In this document: piece by piece, positions 7,927 to 17,524 of the stretch
Layout of the letters: each line of letters opens with the position of its first letter
Numbering within the stretch: position 1 is the first letter of the stretch
Assembly (NCBI GenBank): GCA_903833595.1
Contig: CAILFU010000168.1
Span: 1-45,425, forward strand
Source of the DNA: an uncultured Pseudomonadota bacterium
GTDB taxonomy: Bacteria > Pseudomonadota > Gammaproteobacteria > Burkholderiales > Methylophilaceae
Length of the DNA: 45,425 bases
Reading direction: 5' to 3'
Program-made: the position numbers and the translations under genes
Notes under the pieces: model-generated
The model's database searches: none
The model's input: the letters and a program-made list of their open reading frames with translations, nothing else
Told to the model about the DNA's origin: nothing

Positions 7927-9036
7927 ATGCATCACCCACACACTTCAATACGTTCGCCTAAAACACAATCGGGCTTTAGTTTGATTGAAATTTTAGTCGG
8001 CCTTGTCATTAGCTTGCTAGTGACACTGGTCATCATGCAAGTATTTTCGGTATTTGAAGGGCAAAAACGTAGCACGACCGGCACAGCTGATGCGCAAACT
8101 AATGGCAATATCGCGCTATATAACGTACAGCGCGACGTGCAGTTAGCGGGTTATGGCTTACCTGTGTTTGCCAAAACAGATTCACCCTTACTCTGTACCA
8201 CTTTCACCCCTTCTGGCACTAATCTTTCTCCTATTACCATTACTGATGGCGGCAATGCTGCAGGTGCTAGTGACTCAGTTACAGTTCGCTATGGCAGTAC
8301 ACCATTAGGTGGCGTACCCGTCGTAATTGCTAGCGCACCCTCCCCTGCCACCTCGCCCATGGAAGTCACAGTGCAAAATAATATGGGCTGCGCAGTGGGT
8401 GATACCGCCCTCATTACCAGCGGTACTAGTTGTATCTTGGTTGAAGGTTCCGGTGCTGATGGTGGCTTGCTAGTTCCTACTGCGCCATCAAGCACCACTG
8501 TTATAAAATTAAGAGTTGGCACAGGCGTGGTAACAGGAGCAAGCATCGCTTGTTTAGGTAGCTGGAGGACCTATGTATATTCAGTCAATACCGCAAATCA
8601 GCTAGAACGCTCCTCAACCATTAATGGCGTCACATCTACATCCCCCAATGTTGCAGAAATTGTGAATATGCAAGCGCAATATGGGGTTTCTGCCACGGCG
8701 AATAATAATCAAGTTGTTCAATGGGTGGATGCAACTGGTGCAACATGGGGGCCGACTATCACCCCGGCAAACCGCAACCGTATTAAAGCGTTACGTATTG
8801 CGATTGTCGCTCGCAATGGTTTGTTAGAAAAAACACCACCAGTGCCATTGCCTAGCACATGCACTACGGCAAAAGGTATAGTAAATAACGGCCCATGCGC
8901 ATGGGATGATACGGATTGGGATGCTGCGCCAAAAATAGATCTCTCAAACGATACCAACTGGCAATATTATCGCTATCGTGTGTTTGAAACCATCATCCCT
9001 ATTCGCAGCATGATTTGGTCAAAAGACACCCTGTAA
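7927..9036 (+). CDS. pilW: Type IV pilus minor pilin PilW
   Basis: A 369-residue PilW. The prepilin site is QSG|FSLIEILVGL with the +5 glutamate and a long hydrophobic helix, followed by a large domain with NGNIALYNVQRDVQLAGYG (the PilW signature) and RIKALRIAIVARNGLLEK. The start is ATG 7927, preceded by GGAGGGG and one base past the pilV stop; the frame extends upstream to 7870 but that would overlap pilV by 56 bp and add a non-pilin leader. PilW acts with PilV, PilX and PilY1 in pilus priming. Confidence 0.9.
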   Translation: MHHPHTSIRSPKTQSGFSLIEILVGLVISLLVTLVIMQVFSVFEGQKRSTTGTADAQTNGNIALYNVQRDVQLAGYGLPVFAKTDSPLLCTTFTPSGTNLSPITITDGGNAAGASDSVTVRYGSTPLGGVPVVIASAPSPATSPMEVTVQNNMGCAVGDTALITSGTSCILVEGSGADGGLLVPTAPSSTTVIKLRVGTGVVTGASIACLGSWRTYVYSVNTANQLERSSTINGVTSTSPNVAEIVNMQAQYGVSATANNNQVVQWVDATGATWGPTITPANRNRIKALRIAIVARNGLLEKTPPVPLPSTCTTAKGIVNNGPCAWDDTDWDAAPKIDLSNDTNWQYYRYRVFETIIPIRSMIWSKDTL

Positions 9037-9050
9037 AGTGAGCAACTATC

Positions 9051-9653
9051 ATGAATGAAAAATTCCACATGAACATGACTCAACATCATCCACTTAGTTA
9101 CCGAGCAGAAAAAGGGGTGGTGCTGTTTATCGCGCTGATCGCTTTAGTGGTCATGTCACTCGCCGCCGTTGCACTCATTCGCTCGGTTGATACCAATACA
9201 TTGATTGCAGGTAATCTAGGCTTTAAACAATCAGCCACCATATCTGCCGATAGTGGGGTAGAAACCGCTATTACTTGGCTAAACGCAAATCAGGCAAGTC
9301 TAACTACTAACAACACGGGGAATGGTTATTATGCAATATATTCTACCACCCCTAAAACCTTGGCGGATGCCAGTTCAAAATTAGCCACAGGCGCAGGCAT
9401 CACTGCGGGTACAGATAACAGTGGCAATACCATTAGCTACATAATTGAGCGCATGTGTAAAAATACCGGCGCATCCAATTCGGCAAATTGCCTATTTGGC
9501 CCACCGGGTGAAGATACCAATGCATTTAGTAATTGTGATGCATCCAATCCTTGCCTCAATGCAGCAGCAAGTGACAGCTTAATGTACCGAGTTACTGTTA
9601 AAGTTACTGGCCCCAAAAATACCGTCAGTTATACACAAGCATTTGTGTATTAG
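9051..9653 (+). CDS. pilX: Type IV pilus minor pilin PilX
   Basis: A 200-residue PilX. The N-terminus has the atypical class site EKG|VVLFIALIALVVMSL, without the FTLIE form, which is normal for PilX. It is followed by ALIRSVDTNTLIAGNLGFKQ and a short variable domain with four cysteines (RMCKN, NCLFG, NCDAS, PCLN). The start may be ATG 9051 or the in-frame ATG 9069. It is the last small pilin before pilY1 in the operon. Confidence 0.9.
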   Translation: MNEKFHMNMTQHHPLSYRAEKGVVLFIALIALVVMSLAAVALIRSVDTNTLIAGNLGFKQSATISADSGVETAITWLNANQASLTTNNTGNGYYAIYSTTPKTLADASSKLATGAGITAGTDNSGNTISYIIERMCKNTGASNSANCLFGPPGEDTNAFSNCDASNPCLNAAASDSLMYRVTVKVTGPKNTVSYTQAFVY

Positions 9654-9662
9654 GAGTTCATC

Positions 9663-12600
9663 ATGAAACATTATTTACCTAAAAGACATTTTTTAAATTT
9701 TCTACTAATAGCCAGCTTGCTAGCGCCTATGTGGGGCTATGCGGCTACGCTTAATTTGGCGACGGTGCCATTGGCGACCGCCACCACCACCAATGTGTTA
9801 CCTAATTTGATGTTCACCCTAGATGACTCTGGCAGTATGGATTCAAACTACTTACCAGATTGGGTAAATGACAGTATTTGTAAGAGTACTTCGGGCAATT
9901 ATAATAGTGCTTGTGCTAATCAACCGCCTTATAGAAGTAGCGATTTTAACGCCATCTATTACAACCCTGAAATTCGTTATATACCAGCAATGAATGCTGA
10001 TGGTACGAGCAAGGCAAGCCAAACGACATGGACTTCTGTAAAAAACGATGCTTACAACATACAAAGTACAGGCTCAACTAACTTAGTCACGTCATATGCT
10101 GATGTGGAGTGGTGTACCAGTGGCGCCTATACCGATTGCTTAAGGAATAACAATTACATCTTGCCAGGTACAGTGAATGGTAAGAGCTATACAACGTCAC
10201 GGCCTTCTGTGACGTCTACTGGAAGTGGCACTGTGGCAACGGGCTCACCTTTTGCACCAACAACAGCTGCTCGTAGTTGGGGGCCGCATTATTACACAAT
10301 TGCACCGGGTGAATATTGTGATTCGCCCAAACTCATTAATTGCCAAACAACTCAAACGGTGACTTTTAATTACCCTGCAAAAGTACGCTGGTGTACTAGT
10401 AGCGTAAATGCAACTGCCGCAACCCCAGCTGCGGGTTCTTGTCAGGGGTTGCGTATGGGTACCTATACTAATGCAAGATATCCAACTAAATTTTTTACCC
10501 CTGCTGTAGGTGCTGATCCTGGTCAGCCTTTTATTGCCGCTTCAGCGGCAGTAGCGCCGGCAAATGGTAGGCTTGTAATAACGGCTGTGAGCAAAAATAA
10601 AACTATTTCAATAAAATGCGGTAGCACTTTCATAGGCCAATCTAGCTCATTTACATCATCCAACAACAATACCGCCAGTACAAGATTAGATAACCTTCAT
10701 ACGACTATTAACAATTCTACAGTGAATGGCTATGGCTTTACCTGTACTAAATCACCCAATTCAAGTTTCCCAACCAGCGATACTTGTATCATCTCCGCGC
10801 CAGCGGGTGCGTCTGCTTGTTCAGCTGGGTTTACAGTGGCCGCCGATATTACTGTAACGACTAATACTGGGCCAGCGGGTGGGGCTAATGAAACTTCTGG
10901 CCAACCTTATATTGCCCCTACGCCTGCATCTGCCGCAATGTACCCAGGTTCATTTACGCGTACAGATATTGTTTCTACCAACAACAGCTACCCTAAATCG
11001 GCCGCACGTACAGATTGTACAGGCGCCACCTGTACCTACGCACAAGAAATGACCAACTTTGCCAATTGGTGGACTTACTACCAAACCCGTATGCAAGCCA
11101 TGAAAACGGGGGCGAGTATCGCTTTTAGCGCTATTGATTCACGCTACCGCGTGGGCTTTAATGCCATTAGTGATAAGGGGGCTACCGATAACGCAACATT
11201 TTTGCATATTGACACTTTCAATGCGGCGCATAAGACACTCTGGTATTCAAAGCTATTCGCTGCAAACCCATGTGATGGGTGTAACCCCATCCACTACACC
11301 CCTCTTCGTGGCGCACTCTCTAAAACCGGCCAAATTTTTGCGCATAAATTAAGTGGCGCAGTTGACCCAGTACAATATTCTTGCCAACAAAACTTTACCA
11401 TTCTTTCTACTGATGGCTATTGGAATACTAATGATGAAACGTTGCTATATGGCCCTAAAGGGTTAACCGGCAGTAATGTTGGCAATAGAGATGCGGGGCC
11501 AACATCAACCACGCCACGACCTATGTATGAAGGGCCAACCGCTTATTCAGACACACTGGCAGACGTTGCTAAGTATTACTACGATACTGATTTACGAGAT
11601 ACTAGCCTGAGTAATTGTACCGGGGTACTTGGCGTGGATGTTTGCGCAAATAATGTGTTTGTAACCGGCACAGATAACAACATTAAACAGCACATGACTA
11701 CTTTTACACTTGGCTTAGGCGTTAACGGTACGTTGTTATATTCTAACGACTACAAAACAGCCACATCTGGTGATTTTTACGATCTTAAAAATGGTTTTGG
11801 CTCACCCACCGTTAATTGGCCAAACCCTATTGCCAATACTGCAGAAGAAAGAATTGATGATCTGTGGCATGCGGCCGTCAATGGTCAAGGGACGTATTTT
11901 AGTGCCCGAGATCCAGCAGAATTAACGCAAGGGTTAACAGATGCACTTTCACAAATTAACGCTAAAGTGGGTGCCGGTGCGGCAGCGGCAACCAGTACGC
12001 TGAACCCGGTTGATGGAGATAACTTTGCTTATGTGGCAAGTTACACCACTGTCAAATGGGCCGGCAACTTAGAGTCACGTACCATTAACCTCACTTCGGG
12101 GGCTGTCAGTGAAGCGGCCACATGGTGTGTGGAAGATGTCGTGACTGCTTCGTGCGCATCACCCAGCTCAATTGCTGCAGCTACTTCAGGCAGTAGTACG
12201 CGTTATTACTGCGTCACACCAAGTGCGGCAAGCTGTAGCTCGCCTAGCATATGGGATGGTACAAGTTGTAAAACTGAGGTGCCGATAGCGTGTACAGGTA
12301 CGCTACGTCCTACCGTAAGAGACACTACAGACAGTCGCACCATTAAGATGAATAATGGTGGAGTACTGGCCGACTTTACTTATTCCAACTTAAGTGCTTC
12401 ACAAAGAACGTATTTCCAAAGCGCATTCTTGAGCACTAACCTAAGTCAATGGTCATCCTTAAACTCAACTATGCAAAGTAATGCCAAAGAAGATAAGTTA
12501 GTCAGATACATTCGCGGCCAAAAAGGCTATGAGATGAGTGATAGCAATGACCCTGAAGATCGTTTATTCCGCTATCGCGATTCAGTCATGGGGGATGCGT

Positions 12601-14012
12601 TGGAATCAGCGCCGGTATATGTCGGTCAGCCTAACTTTGATTATTTAGAAGCGAGTTATGCCGGCTTTAAAACAACCAGCCGTTCTAGTACCGTGTATAT
12701 CGGTACCAATGACGGCATGCTACATGCATTTAATGCAGTAGATGGTACCGAGCGTTGGGCTTATGTTCCAAGTATGGTCATTCCTAATTTGTGGAAACTG
12801 GCAGATAGAAATTACTCTACGATGCATACCAATTACGTTAACGGCACCACAACGGTTTCCGATGTATGTACCTCAACGTGTGCCAGCTCTAGTAACTGGA
12901 GAACTATTTTAGTCGGCGGTTTAAATGGCGGTGGTAAAGGCTATTATGCTTTAAATGTAACGGGCAATACGCCGCAACTATTATGGGAATTTGACACAAC
13001 CTCTGATAATGATTTGGGTTACAGCTTTGGCAACCCTGTTATTACTAAGCTCAGGGCCGATTCTGCAAGTGCTTGGCCTCAAGGGCGTTGGGTGGTGTTA
13101 TTAACCTCTGGCTACAACAACACAACGGGTAGCAACCCGGGCAAAGGGTTTCTCTATGTGTTAGATGCCATGACAGGTGCCGTGATTAGTAAAATTCCAA
13201 CGGGCGTGGGTGATGCTACTACGCCGAGTGGTCTGGCTAAAATCGCTTCATATGTATTGCTACCAAGCAAAAATAATGAAACGGTGTATACCTATGGCGG
13301 AGACTTGCTAGGTAACGTATGGCGCTTTGACATTAATTCAGCGGCGGCTAGTGGTACTAATCCATTCTTACTAGCCACAGTAAAAGATAGCGGCGGTACT
13401 GCACAACCTATTACGACTCGTCCAGAGATTGGCAAGATTAATAATTACCCAGTGGTATTTGTGGGCACGGGTAAATATCTGGAGGTGAGTGATTTAACCG
13501 ATACGCAACAACAAACACTGTACGCCATTAAAGATTCAGGCACAGCATTTGCTAATGTGCGTAATTATTTAAGCCCGGAAACCTTGGTAACCTCAGGGTC
13601 TTCAAGAACCTCTGCTTATAACACGACCAATGATTTTGCCACGGGCAATGGTTGGTACGTTAATTTACCTGATAGTGGTGAACGGCAAAATGTATCGGCG
13701 AGATTAGTTTCAGGGACATTAGTTGTGCCTACCACGGTGCCATCAAATACCGTCTGCTCGCCAGGTGGGTATGGTTGGGTCAATTACTTTAACGCCAAAA
13801 CAGGCGGGTCAGTTGATGCCTCAACCATTACCTCATCTAAAACTAACGCCCCGCCGGTGGGTATTAACGTGGTGTATATTGCTGGTGCACCGGTAGTTTC
13901 AGTCACTACTGCTAATAATCCAACCCCAGCATTGGTGCCCAATGCTAAATTTAACCAAAACCCATCAGGCTTCTCAAGTAAGCGCGCAATATGGCGTGAA
14001 CTCATAGAGTAG
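9663..14012 (+). CDS. pilY1: PilY1-like pilus tip adhesin / assembly factor
   Basis: A 1449-residue exported protein. A signal peptide (FLLIASLLAPMWGYA) is followed by a von Willebrand A-like region opening with MFTLDDSGSMDS, a MIDAS-type D-x-S-x-S variant, and a long cysteine-rich variable middle. The C-terminal third is the PilY1 beta-propeller: VYIGTNDGMLHAFNAVDGTE near residue 1015, with RWAYVPSMVIPNLW following, then GGLNGGGKGYYALNVTG and VFVGTGKYLEVSD. PilY1 sits at the pilus tip and controls extension/retraction and surface contact. The length is large but within range. It closes the operon before a bidirectional terminator. Confidence 0.93.
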   Translation: MKHYLPKRHFLNFLLIASLLAPMWGYAATLNLATVPLATATTTNVLPNLMFTLDDSGSMDSNYLPDWVNDSICKSTSGNYNSACANQPPYRSSDFNAIYYNPEIRYIPAMNADGTSKASQTTWTSVKNDAYNIQSTGSTNLVTSYADVEWCTSGAYTDCLRNNNYILPGTVNGKSYTTSRPSVTSTGSGTVATGSPFAPTTAARSWGPHYYTIAPGEYCDSPKLINCQTTQTVTFNYPAKVRWCTSSVNATAATPAAGSCQGLRMGTYTNARYPTKFFTPAVGADPGQPFIAASAAVAPANGRLVITAVSKNKTISIKCGSTFIGQSSSFTSSNNNTASTRLDNLHTTINNSTVNGYGFTCTKSPNSSFPTSDTCIISAPAGASACSAGFTVAADITVTTNTGPAGGANETSGQPYIAPTPASAAMYPGSFTRTDIVSTNNSYPKSAARTDCTGATCTYAQEMTNFANWWTYYQTRMQAMKTGASIAFSAIDSRYRVGFNAISDKGATDNATFLHIDTFNAAHKTLWYSKLFAANPCDGCNPIHYTPLRGALSKTGQIFAHKLSGAVDPVQYSCQQNFTILSTDGYWNTNDETLLYGPKGLTGSNVGNRDAGPTSTTPRPMYEGPTAYSDTLADVAKYYYDTDLRDTSLSNCTGVLGVDVCANNVFVTGTDNNIKQHMTTFTLGLGVNGTLLYSNDYKTATSGDFYDLKNGFGSPTVNWPNPIANTAEERIDDLWHAAVNGQGTYFSARDPAELTQGLTDALSQINAKVGAGAAAATSTLNPVDGDNFAYVASYTTVKWAGNLESRTINLTSGAVSEAATWCVEDVVTASCASPSSIAAATSGSSTRYYCVTPSAASCSSPSIWDGTSCKTEVPIACTGTLRPTVRDTTDSRTIKMNNGGVLADFTYSNLSASQRTYFQSAFLSTNLSQWSSLNSTMQSNAKEDKLVRYIRGQKGYEMSDSNDPEDRLFRYRDSVMGDALESAPVYVGQPNFDYLEASYAGFKTTSRSSTVYIGTNDGMLHAFNAVDGTERWAYVPSMVIPNLWKLADRNYSTMHTNYVNGTTTVSDVCTSTCASSSNWRTILVGGLNGGGKGYYALNVTGNTPQLLWEFDTTSDNDLGYSFGNPVITKLRADSASAWPQGRWVVLLTSGYNNTTGSNPGKGFLYVLDAMTGAVISKIPTGVGDATTPSGLAKIASYVLLPSKNNETVYTYGGDLLGNVWRFDINSAAASGTNPFLLATVKDSGGTAQPITTRPEIGKINNYPVVFVGTGKYLEVSDLTDTQQQTLYAIKDSGTAFANVRNYLSPETLVTSGSSRTSAYNTTNDFATGNGWYVNLPDSGERQNVSARLVSGTLVVPTTVPSNTVCSPGGYGWVNYFNAKTGGSVDASTITSSKTNAPPVGINVVYIAGAPVVSVTTANNPTPALVPNAKFNQNPSGFSSKRAIWRELIE

Positions 14013-14036
14013 GCGTTTGAATAGGGAGTAGGGCAT

Positions 14037-14067
14037 AAAAAAAGAGCGGCCATGCCGCTCTTTTTTA
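14037..14067. terminator. Bidirectional terminator between pilY1 and Gx transporter
   Basis: A perfect stem GAGCGGC / GCCGCTC with a CAT loop, flanked by A7 and T7, so it can work in both directions. It ends the pilin operon on the plus strand and the converging Gx transporter gene on the minus strand. Confidence 0.93.
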
Positions 14068-14069
14068 TA

Positions 14070-14582
14070 TTAAGCAGTTTTGTGTTTAAGTAATTTAGCC
14101 GTAATAAAGCCGTTAATAATGCCAAAAATTAACGCGGCCAAGGCAAATACCGGCACCAAATAAGCCACCCCCGCATGCGGAATCAGCCATAAGCGCACCA
14201 CAATTAACTGCCCGGCAATATGGGCAAACGCCGCAAATATGCTCAGTGATACAGGCCCAAACCATCTTTTAGGTAAATGCATGGTCAGCCATAGCGCCGC
14301 TAAACTCAGCACCGCACCACTTAAGCTCAGCACAAAGGTGGGGGTTAAAAACTGCCCAAGCAATAAGCTGCTGGCAAATACCCGCAAAATACTTACCCAC
14401 GCCGCCGTGGCAAACCCATATTGATACAGCACATATAAAGTCACAATATTAGCCACCCCCGGTTTAACCCCAGGCAAGGGCGATGGAATAACCGCCTCAA
14501 CCATGTGTAAAGCAATGGCAAAGGCCGCAAGCTTAGCAATGCGGTGGTCTTCAGCAGTGGTTTGTATTTGGGTGAGTTTCAA
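14070..14582 (-). CDS. Gx transporter family membrane protein
   Basis: A 170-residue integral membrane protein of the Gx transporter (Hpre_diP_synt_I) family. It shows the family core DDHRI-type start (here EDHRIAKLAAFAIALHMVEA), SPLPGVKPGVANIVTLY and SILRVFASSLLLG, with about five hydrophobic segments. Members resemble ECF-transporter substrate subunits; the substrate is unknown. The apparent start is TTG 14582 with no good ribosome binding site. The family's frequent partner, a small NusG-domain-II protein, is not next to it; instead the AT-rich defence cassette begins 29 bp upstream. The 5' end may have been altered by that insertion. Confidence 0.8.
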   Translation of the reverse strand: MKLTQIQTTAEDHRIAKLAAFAIALHMVEAVIPSPLPGVKPGVANIVTLYVLYQYGFATAAWVSILRVFASSLLLGQFLTPTFVLSLSGAVLSLAALWLTMHLPKRWFGPVSLSIFAAFAHIAGQLIVVRLWLIPHAGVAYLVPVFALAALIFGIINGFITAKLLKHKTA

Positions 14583-14610
14583 AGGGGCTGTGTCGCTATA
14601 AATTACATTT

Positions 14611-15549
14611 CTAGGTAAGCGAACAGTAAAAATATTTATCGATAGTGCACGCCCAGTTCTTAGAGTTTTTCAGGCTATCAAAAGGATTTTCAATAATTTC
14701 TGGATTGTAATTCTCGATTTCCATTTTGTCTCTATCTACTAAGTAAATAAAATAACCATTTTTATTCTTTTCAGCTCTGTCGTATTCAGATTTACTAAGA
14801 TAAAATTCCGGCCTTCCTGTATATGATTTAACTTCAATTTCCCTATCTAATACATATGAATGATTTGTAGAAAATGACAAAATGTCAAAGCCGGCACTTA
14901 CATTAAATGCCGCAACGTGCTGAATGCTATTAACTCTCTGATGGCTTGAAAGTCTTTTTCTTTCATATGCCAGAACAAACAACTCTGCCTCAAGCCCATG
15001 CTGCTCTTGTGCCGCTAATATTTTTTTAAGACCTTCTGGTGTTAACCCTCTTTTTATAGATTCTTTTTCAATTAACGGAAATATAAAATCTTCAGTTGTA
15101 TTTTTAAATTCATTATTGATATAAAGCTTATATTCAGATGAATCTTGAATGAGAAATTTAGAATCAATTAGGAAATTTCTAATTGAGCTTAACTCTAAAC
15201 TAATTGAATTAGTGAAAACATAATATTGATTATTACTTGAATCTAACTTTAGATTTGATGGGGAAAATAGTCTATTAAGAACTTGAATTTGGTCGAGATA
15301 ACTTATAAAGTTAAATAGAAAGGCTGTTCTATTAAAATTCTTTTTTTTTAAAACTTTATTCCCAGAAATGTCGACATATTCCATTTTTTCAAGCAAATTC
15401 AGAGTGCTCAAAAAAATGGACTTCGAGCGAAAGTAACCTGAAGATGCTGCACACAAAGATTCAATAGATTCCGAATTAGATATCCCATCTAAATTTAAGA
15501 GATAATCAATAGCCGTTATTGAGCCTAACTGACTATTTTCTTCTATCAT
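14611..15549 (-). CDS. DUF3883 PD-(D/E)XK-like nuclease, defence cassette
   Basis: A 312-residue protein, last gene of the four-gene cassette. The C-terminal third (about 180-275) fits DUF3883, a PD-(D/E)XK-fold domain found in restriction and defence proteins. Visible active-site-type residues are E187 or E189 (HGLEAELFVLAYE), D222 in AGFDILSF and E239-V-K241 in REIEVKSY, then FYLSKSEYDRAEK and YFIYLV. The N-terminal 160 residues look helical and are not recognised. It overlaps the helicase gene by 17 bp, implying translational coupling. By position and fold I infer it is the DNA-cutting subunit. Base composition is strongly AT-rich. Confidence 0.75.
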   Translation of the reverse strand: MIEENSQLGSITAIDYLLNLDGISNSESIESLCAASSGYFRSKSIFLSTLNLLEKMEYVDISGNKVLKKKNFNRTAFLFNFISYLDQIQVLNRLFSPSNLKLDSSNNQYYVFTNSISLELSSIRNFLIDSKFLIQDSSEYKLYINNEFKNTTEDFIFPLIEKESIKRGLTPEGLKKILAAQEQHGLEAELFVLAYERKRLSSHQRVNSIQHVAAFNVSAGFDILSFSTNHSYVLDREIEVKSYTGRPEFYLSKSEYDRAEKNKNGYFIYLVDRDKMEIENYNPEIIENPFDSLKNSKNWACTIDKYFYCSLT

Positions 15550-17521
15550 AATAATGTTTTAGTATAGATTTAAAGTCATCATCTTCAACACCGCTATCGC
15601 CAGTGTTTAAATCAAGAAGTGGAATAGGTTCTCTCTCTATTAAATCAAGCATCCTTTCTTCTTTTATCAATAGCCTCTCGTGTATTGCTTCATCAATACT
15701 TTTTTCTGAAAGTAGATAATAGTAGTTAACATTGTCATCTTTTTTTAAGCCGTATCTATGAATTCTGTCTTTCGATTGAATATACATAGCTGCATTGAAG
15801 TTTTTTTCTAAGTAAATTGCATTTCTGCAAGCTTTGTGAAGTGATATTGATTCACCTACTGCGAATGGATTAGCAATAATAACTTTGTATGGGCATTGTT
15901 CTTCATGGAAAGATTTGATAATTTTTTCTCGAGTTTTAACGTCTTCTGGAGTGAATTCATTTTCATTAGGAACTGCACCATAAAGCAACTCACATGAGAT
16001 TCCGCAACTTTCTAAGTATTCTTTGAATCTATGCATACTTTTTATGAATAGCATCCAAACAATTACCTTGCCATCTGGGCCTGGTGATTTTGTTAGGTCT
16101 AGGATTAAATCTTTTGCGACAATATATTTGTTGGGAACTTCAGTGTTATATTTGTTGACGGCATCTAGAATATCTTGATCAGCTGTAATGGGTTTACCAT
16201 ATTGAGTTCCGGCCAACATTAAGTCGTCAATAGCCTCACTTAATAATGCTGGATTAGAGGCACATTGAAGTAGCCTTATGATTCCAGCCCTTTTGAGCAA
16301 AGCATCTAAAGAGTCAACATCGCCCGATAAAAACTTATTTCCAATATATTCATATATTATTCTTTGAGATTCGTTCATAGGAATAATTATTGGTTTGTGC
16401 TCAACCGGAATTGGTAAATCCTTTAAAGAGGACTTAGTGATTCTAATGAAAAAGGGTGAAATATAGTCTGTAAGCTTTTCAATATTGGCTTTTATGCTAG
16501 GGCTTATTGATTCACTCATCTCCCTTAAATAAGGCAGAGGAAATGGAATGATATTTTTAGTTGGCCATATAAATTTGTATAAATTGTATAAATCCTGATA
16601 ACCATTTGGGGCAGGGGTCCCTGTTAGAACTACCCTGGCTTTAGCATACCTTGATAAATTTTTAATCCCCTCCGCTATCTTCCCACCATCTGTATTTTTA
16701 ATTTTGTGCGCTTCATCTAACACGAGCATAACGTCATGTCGTTTCAGGTAATCCTGAATATTTATAATGTCATCTTCACTAATTGCTGCACTTTGATAGG
16801 AAATTAGGATTAATTCAAATTCTTCAGAAGAATGAAAAATGGCAGTTCTTTCTTTAGAGGTCAAACCAACCATTTCTTTGTATTTTGGTGGTACTCCAAA
16901 ACACTTTTTATATTCATCTTTCCATGGGAAAAAAGCAGCCAATGGAGAGATAATTAACAAGCGATTTACATGTTTCTCTTTGTATTGCGGATTTGACTTG
17001 GAAAGGTTTTTTAAATAAGCATATGCAGCGTAGACCATGGTGGTTTTTCCAGTGCCAGGCACAGAAAAATTACAGGCGTTTTGCGAAAATGCTAAATGAT
17101 ATGCTGACAATAATTGTAAATCATACAATGTTCTATCTTTGAACAGGTTATGAATAATTTCCGTGAACTCTTTAAAATCCGGAATGGAGTGTTCATTATT
17201 TCTTATACTTTTAGCTTTTTGAGAAAACTCTTGAAACGCTAAATTCTCATCATTCAGTAGTTGAAGAAGCGCTTTTACCGTAGTGTCTTGTAAAAGATTA
17301 ATGCCAAATTTAATAAAAAATCTTTCAATTTCGGCGTATTTTTTTTCTTGACCTCCATCCAGATATGGAAACTGCACACGACTATCAGATACTAACTTTC
17401 CATTTAGTGCGGTAATGCTAGCTCTAAAGCGAGGAGATAAAGTTAATGAAATAAAGTCTCCATTAACCTCGAATAATAGCTCTCCATGCGGATTACTTGC
17501 ACTTATAGTGGCATCTGACAT
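15533..17521 (-). CDS. SNF2-family DEAH helicase/translocase, defence cassette
   Basis: A 662-residue superfamily 2 translocase. Motif I is VPGTGKT (154-160), motif Ia LLIISPLAAFFPW, motif II DEAH (269-272) in VLDEAHKIKN, motif III LTGTPAPN (299-306), motif V IIANPFAVGESISL (548-561) and motif VI IQSKDRIHRYG (581-591). Both RecA lobes are intact, so it should hydrolyse ATP and move on duplex DNA. The N-terminal 130 residues are not recognised. The gap to the ParB-like gene upstream is 3 bp, and it overlaps the nuclease gene downstream. In related defence systems SNF2 proteins couple recognition of modification status to cleavage; that role is inferred. Confidence 0.88.
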   Translation of the reverse strand: MSDATISASNPHGELLFEVNGDFISLTLSPRFRASITALNGKLVSDSRVQFPYLDGGQEKKYAEIERFFIKFGINLLQDTTVKALLQLLNDENLAFQEFSQKAKSIRNNEHSIPDFKEFTEIIHNLFKDRTLYDLQLLSAYHLAFSQNACNFSVPGTGKTTMVYAAYAYLKNLSKSNPQYKEKHVNRLLIISPLAAFFPWKDEYKKCFGVPPKYKEMVGLTSKERTAIFHSSEEFELILISYQSAAISEDDIINIQDYLKRHDVMLVLDEAHKIKNTDGGKIAEGIKNLSRYAKARVVLTGTPAPNGYQDLYNLYKFIWPTKNIIPFPLPYLREMSESISPSIKANIEKLTDYISPFFIRITKSSLKDLPIPVEHKPIIIPMNESQRIIYEYIGNKFLSGDVDSLDALLKRAGIIRLLQCASNPALLSEAIDDLMLAGTQYGKPITADQDILDAVNKYNTEVPNKYIVAKDLILDLTKSPGPDGKVIVWMLFIKSMHRFKEYLESCGISCELLYGAVPNENEFTPEDVKTREKIIKSFHEEQCPYKVIIANPFAVGESISLHKACRNAIYLEKNFNAAMYIQSKDRIHRYGLKKDDNVNYYYLLSEKSIDEAIHERLLIKEERMLDLIEREPIPLLDLNTGDSGVEDDDFKSILKHYYDRRK

Positions 17522-17524
17522 TGT

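Noticed and set aside
13784-14125. Minus-strand frame spanning the pilY1 3' end and the terminator
   Set aside because: It overlaps two well-supported genes and reads through the bidirectional terminator.
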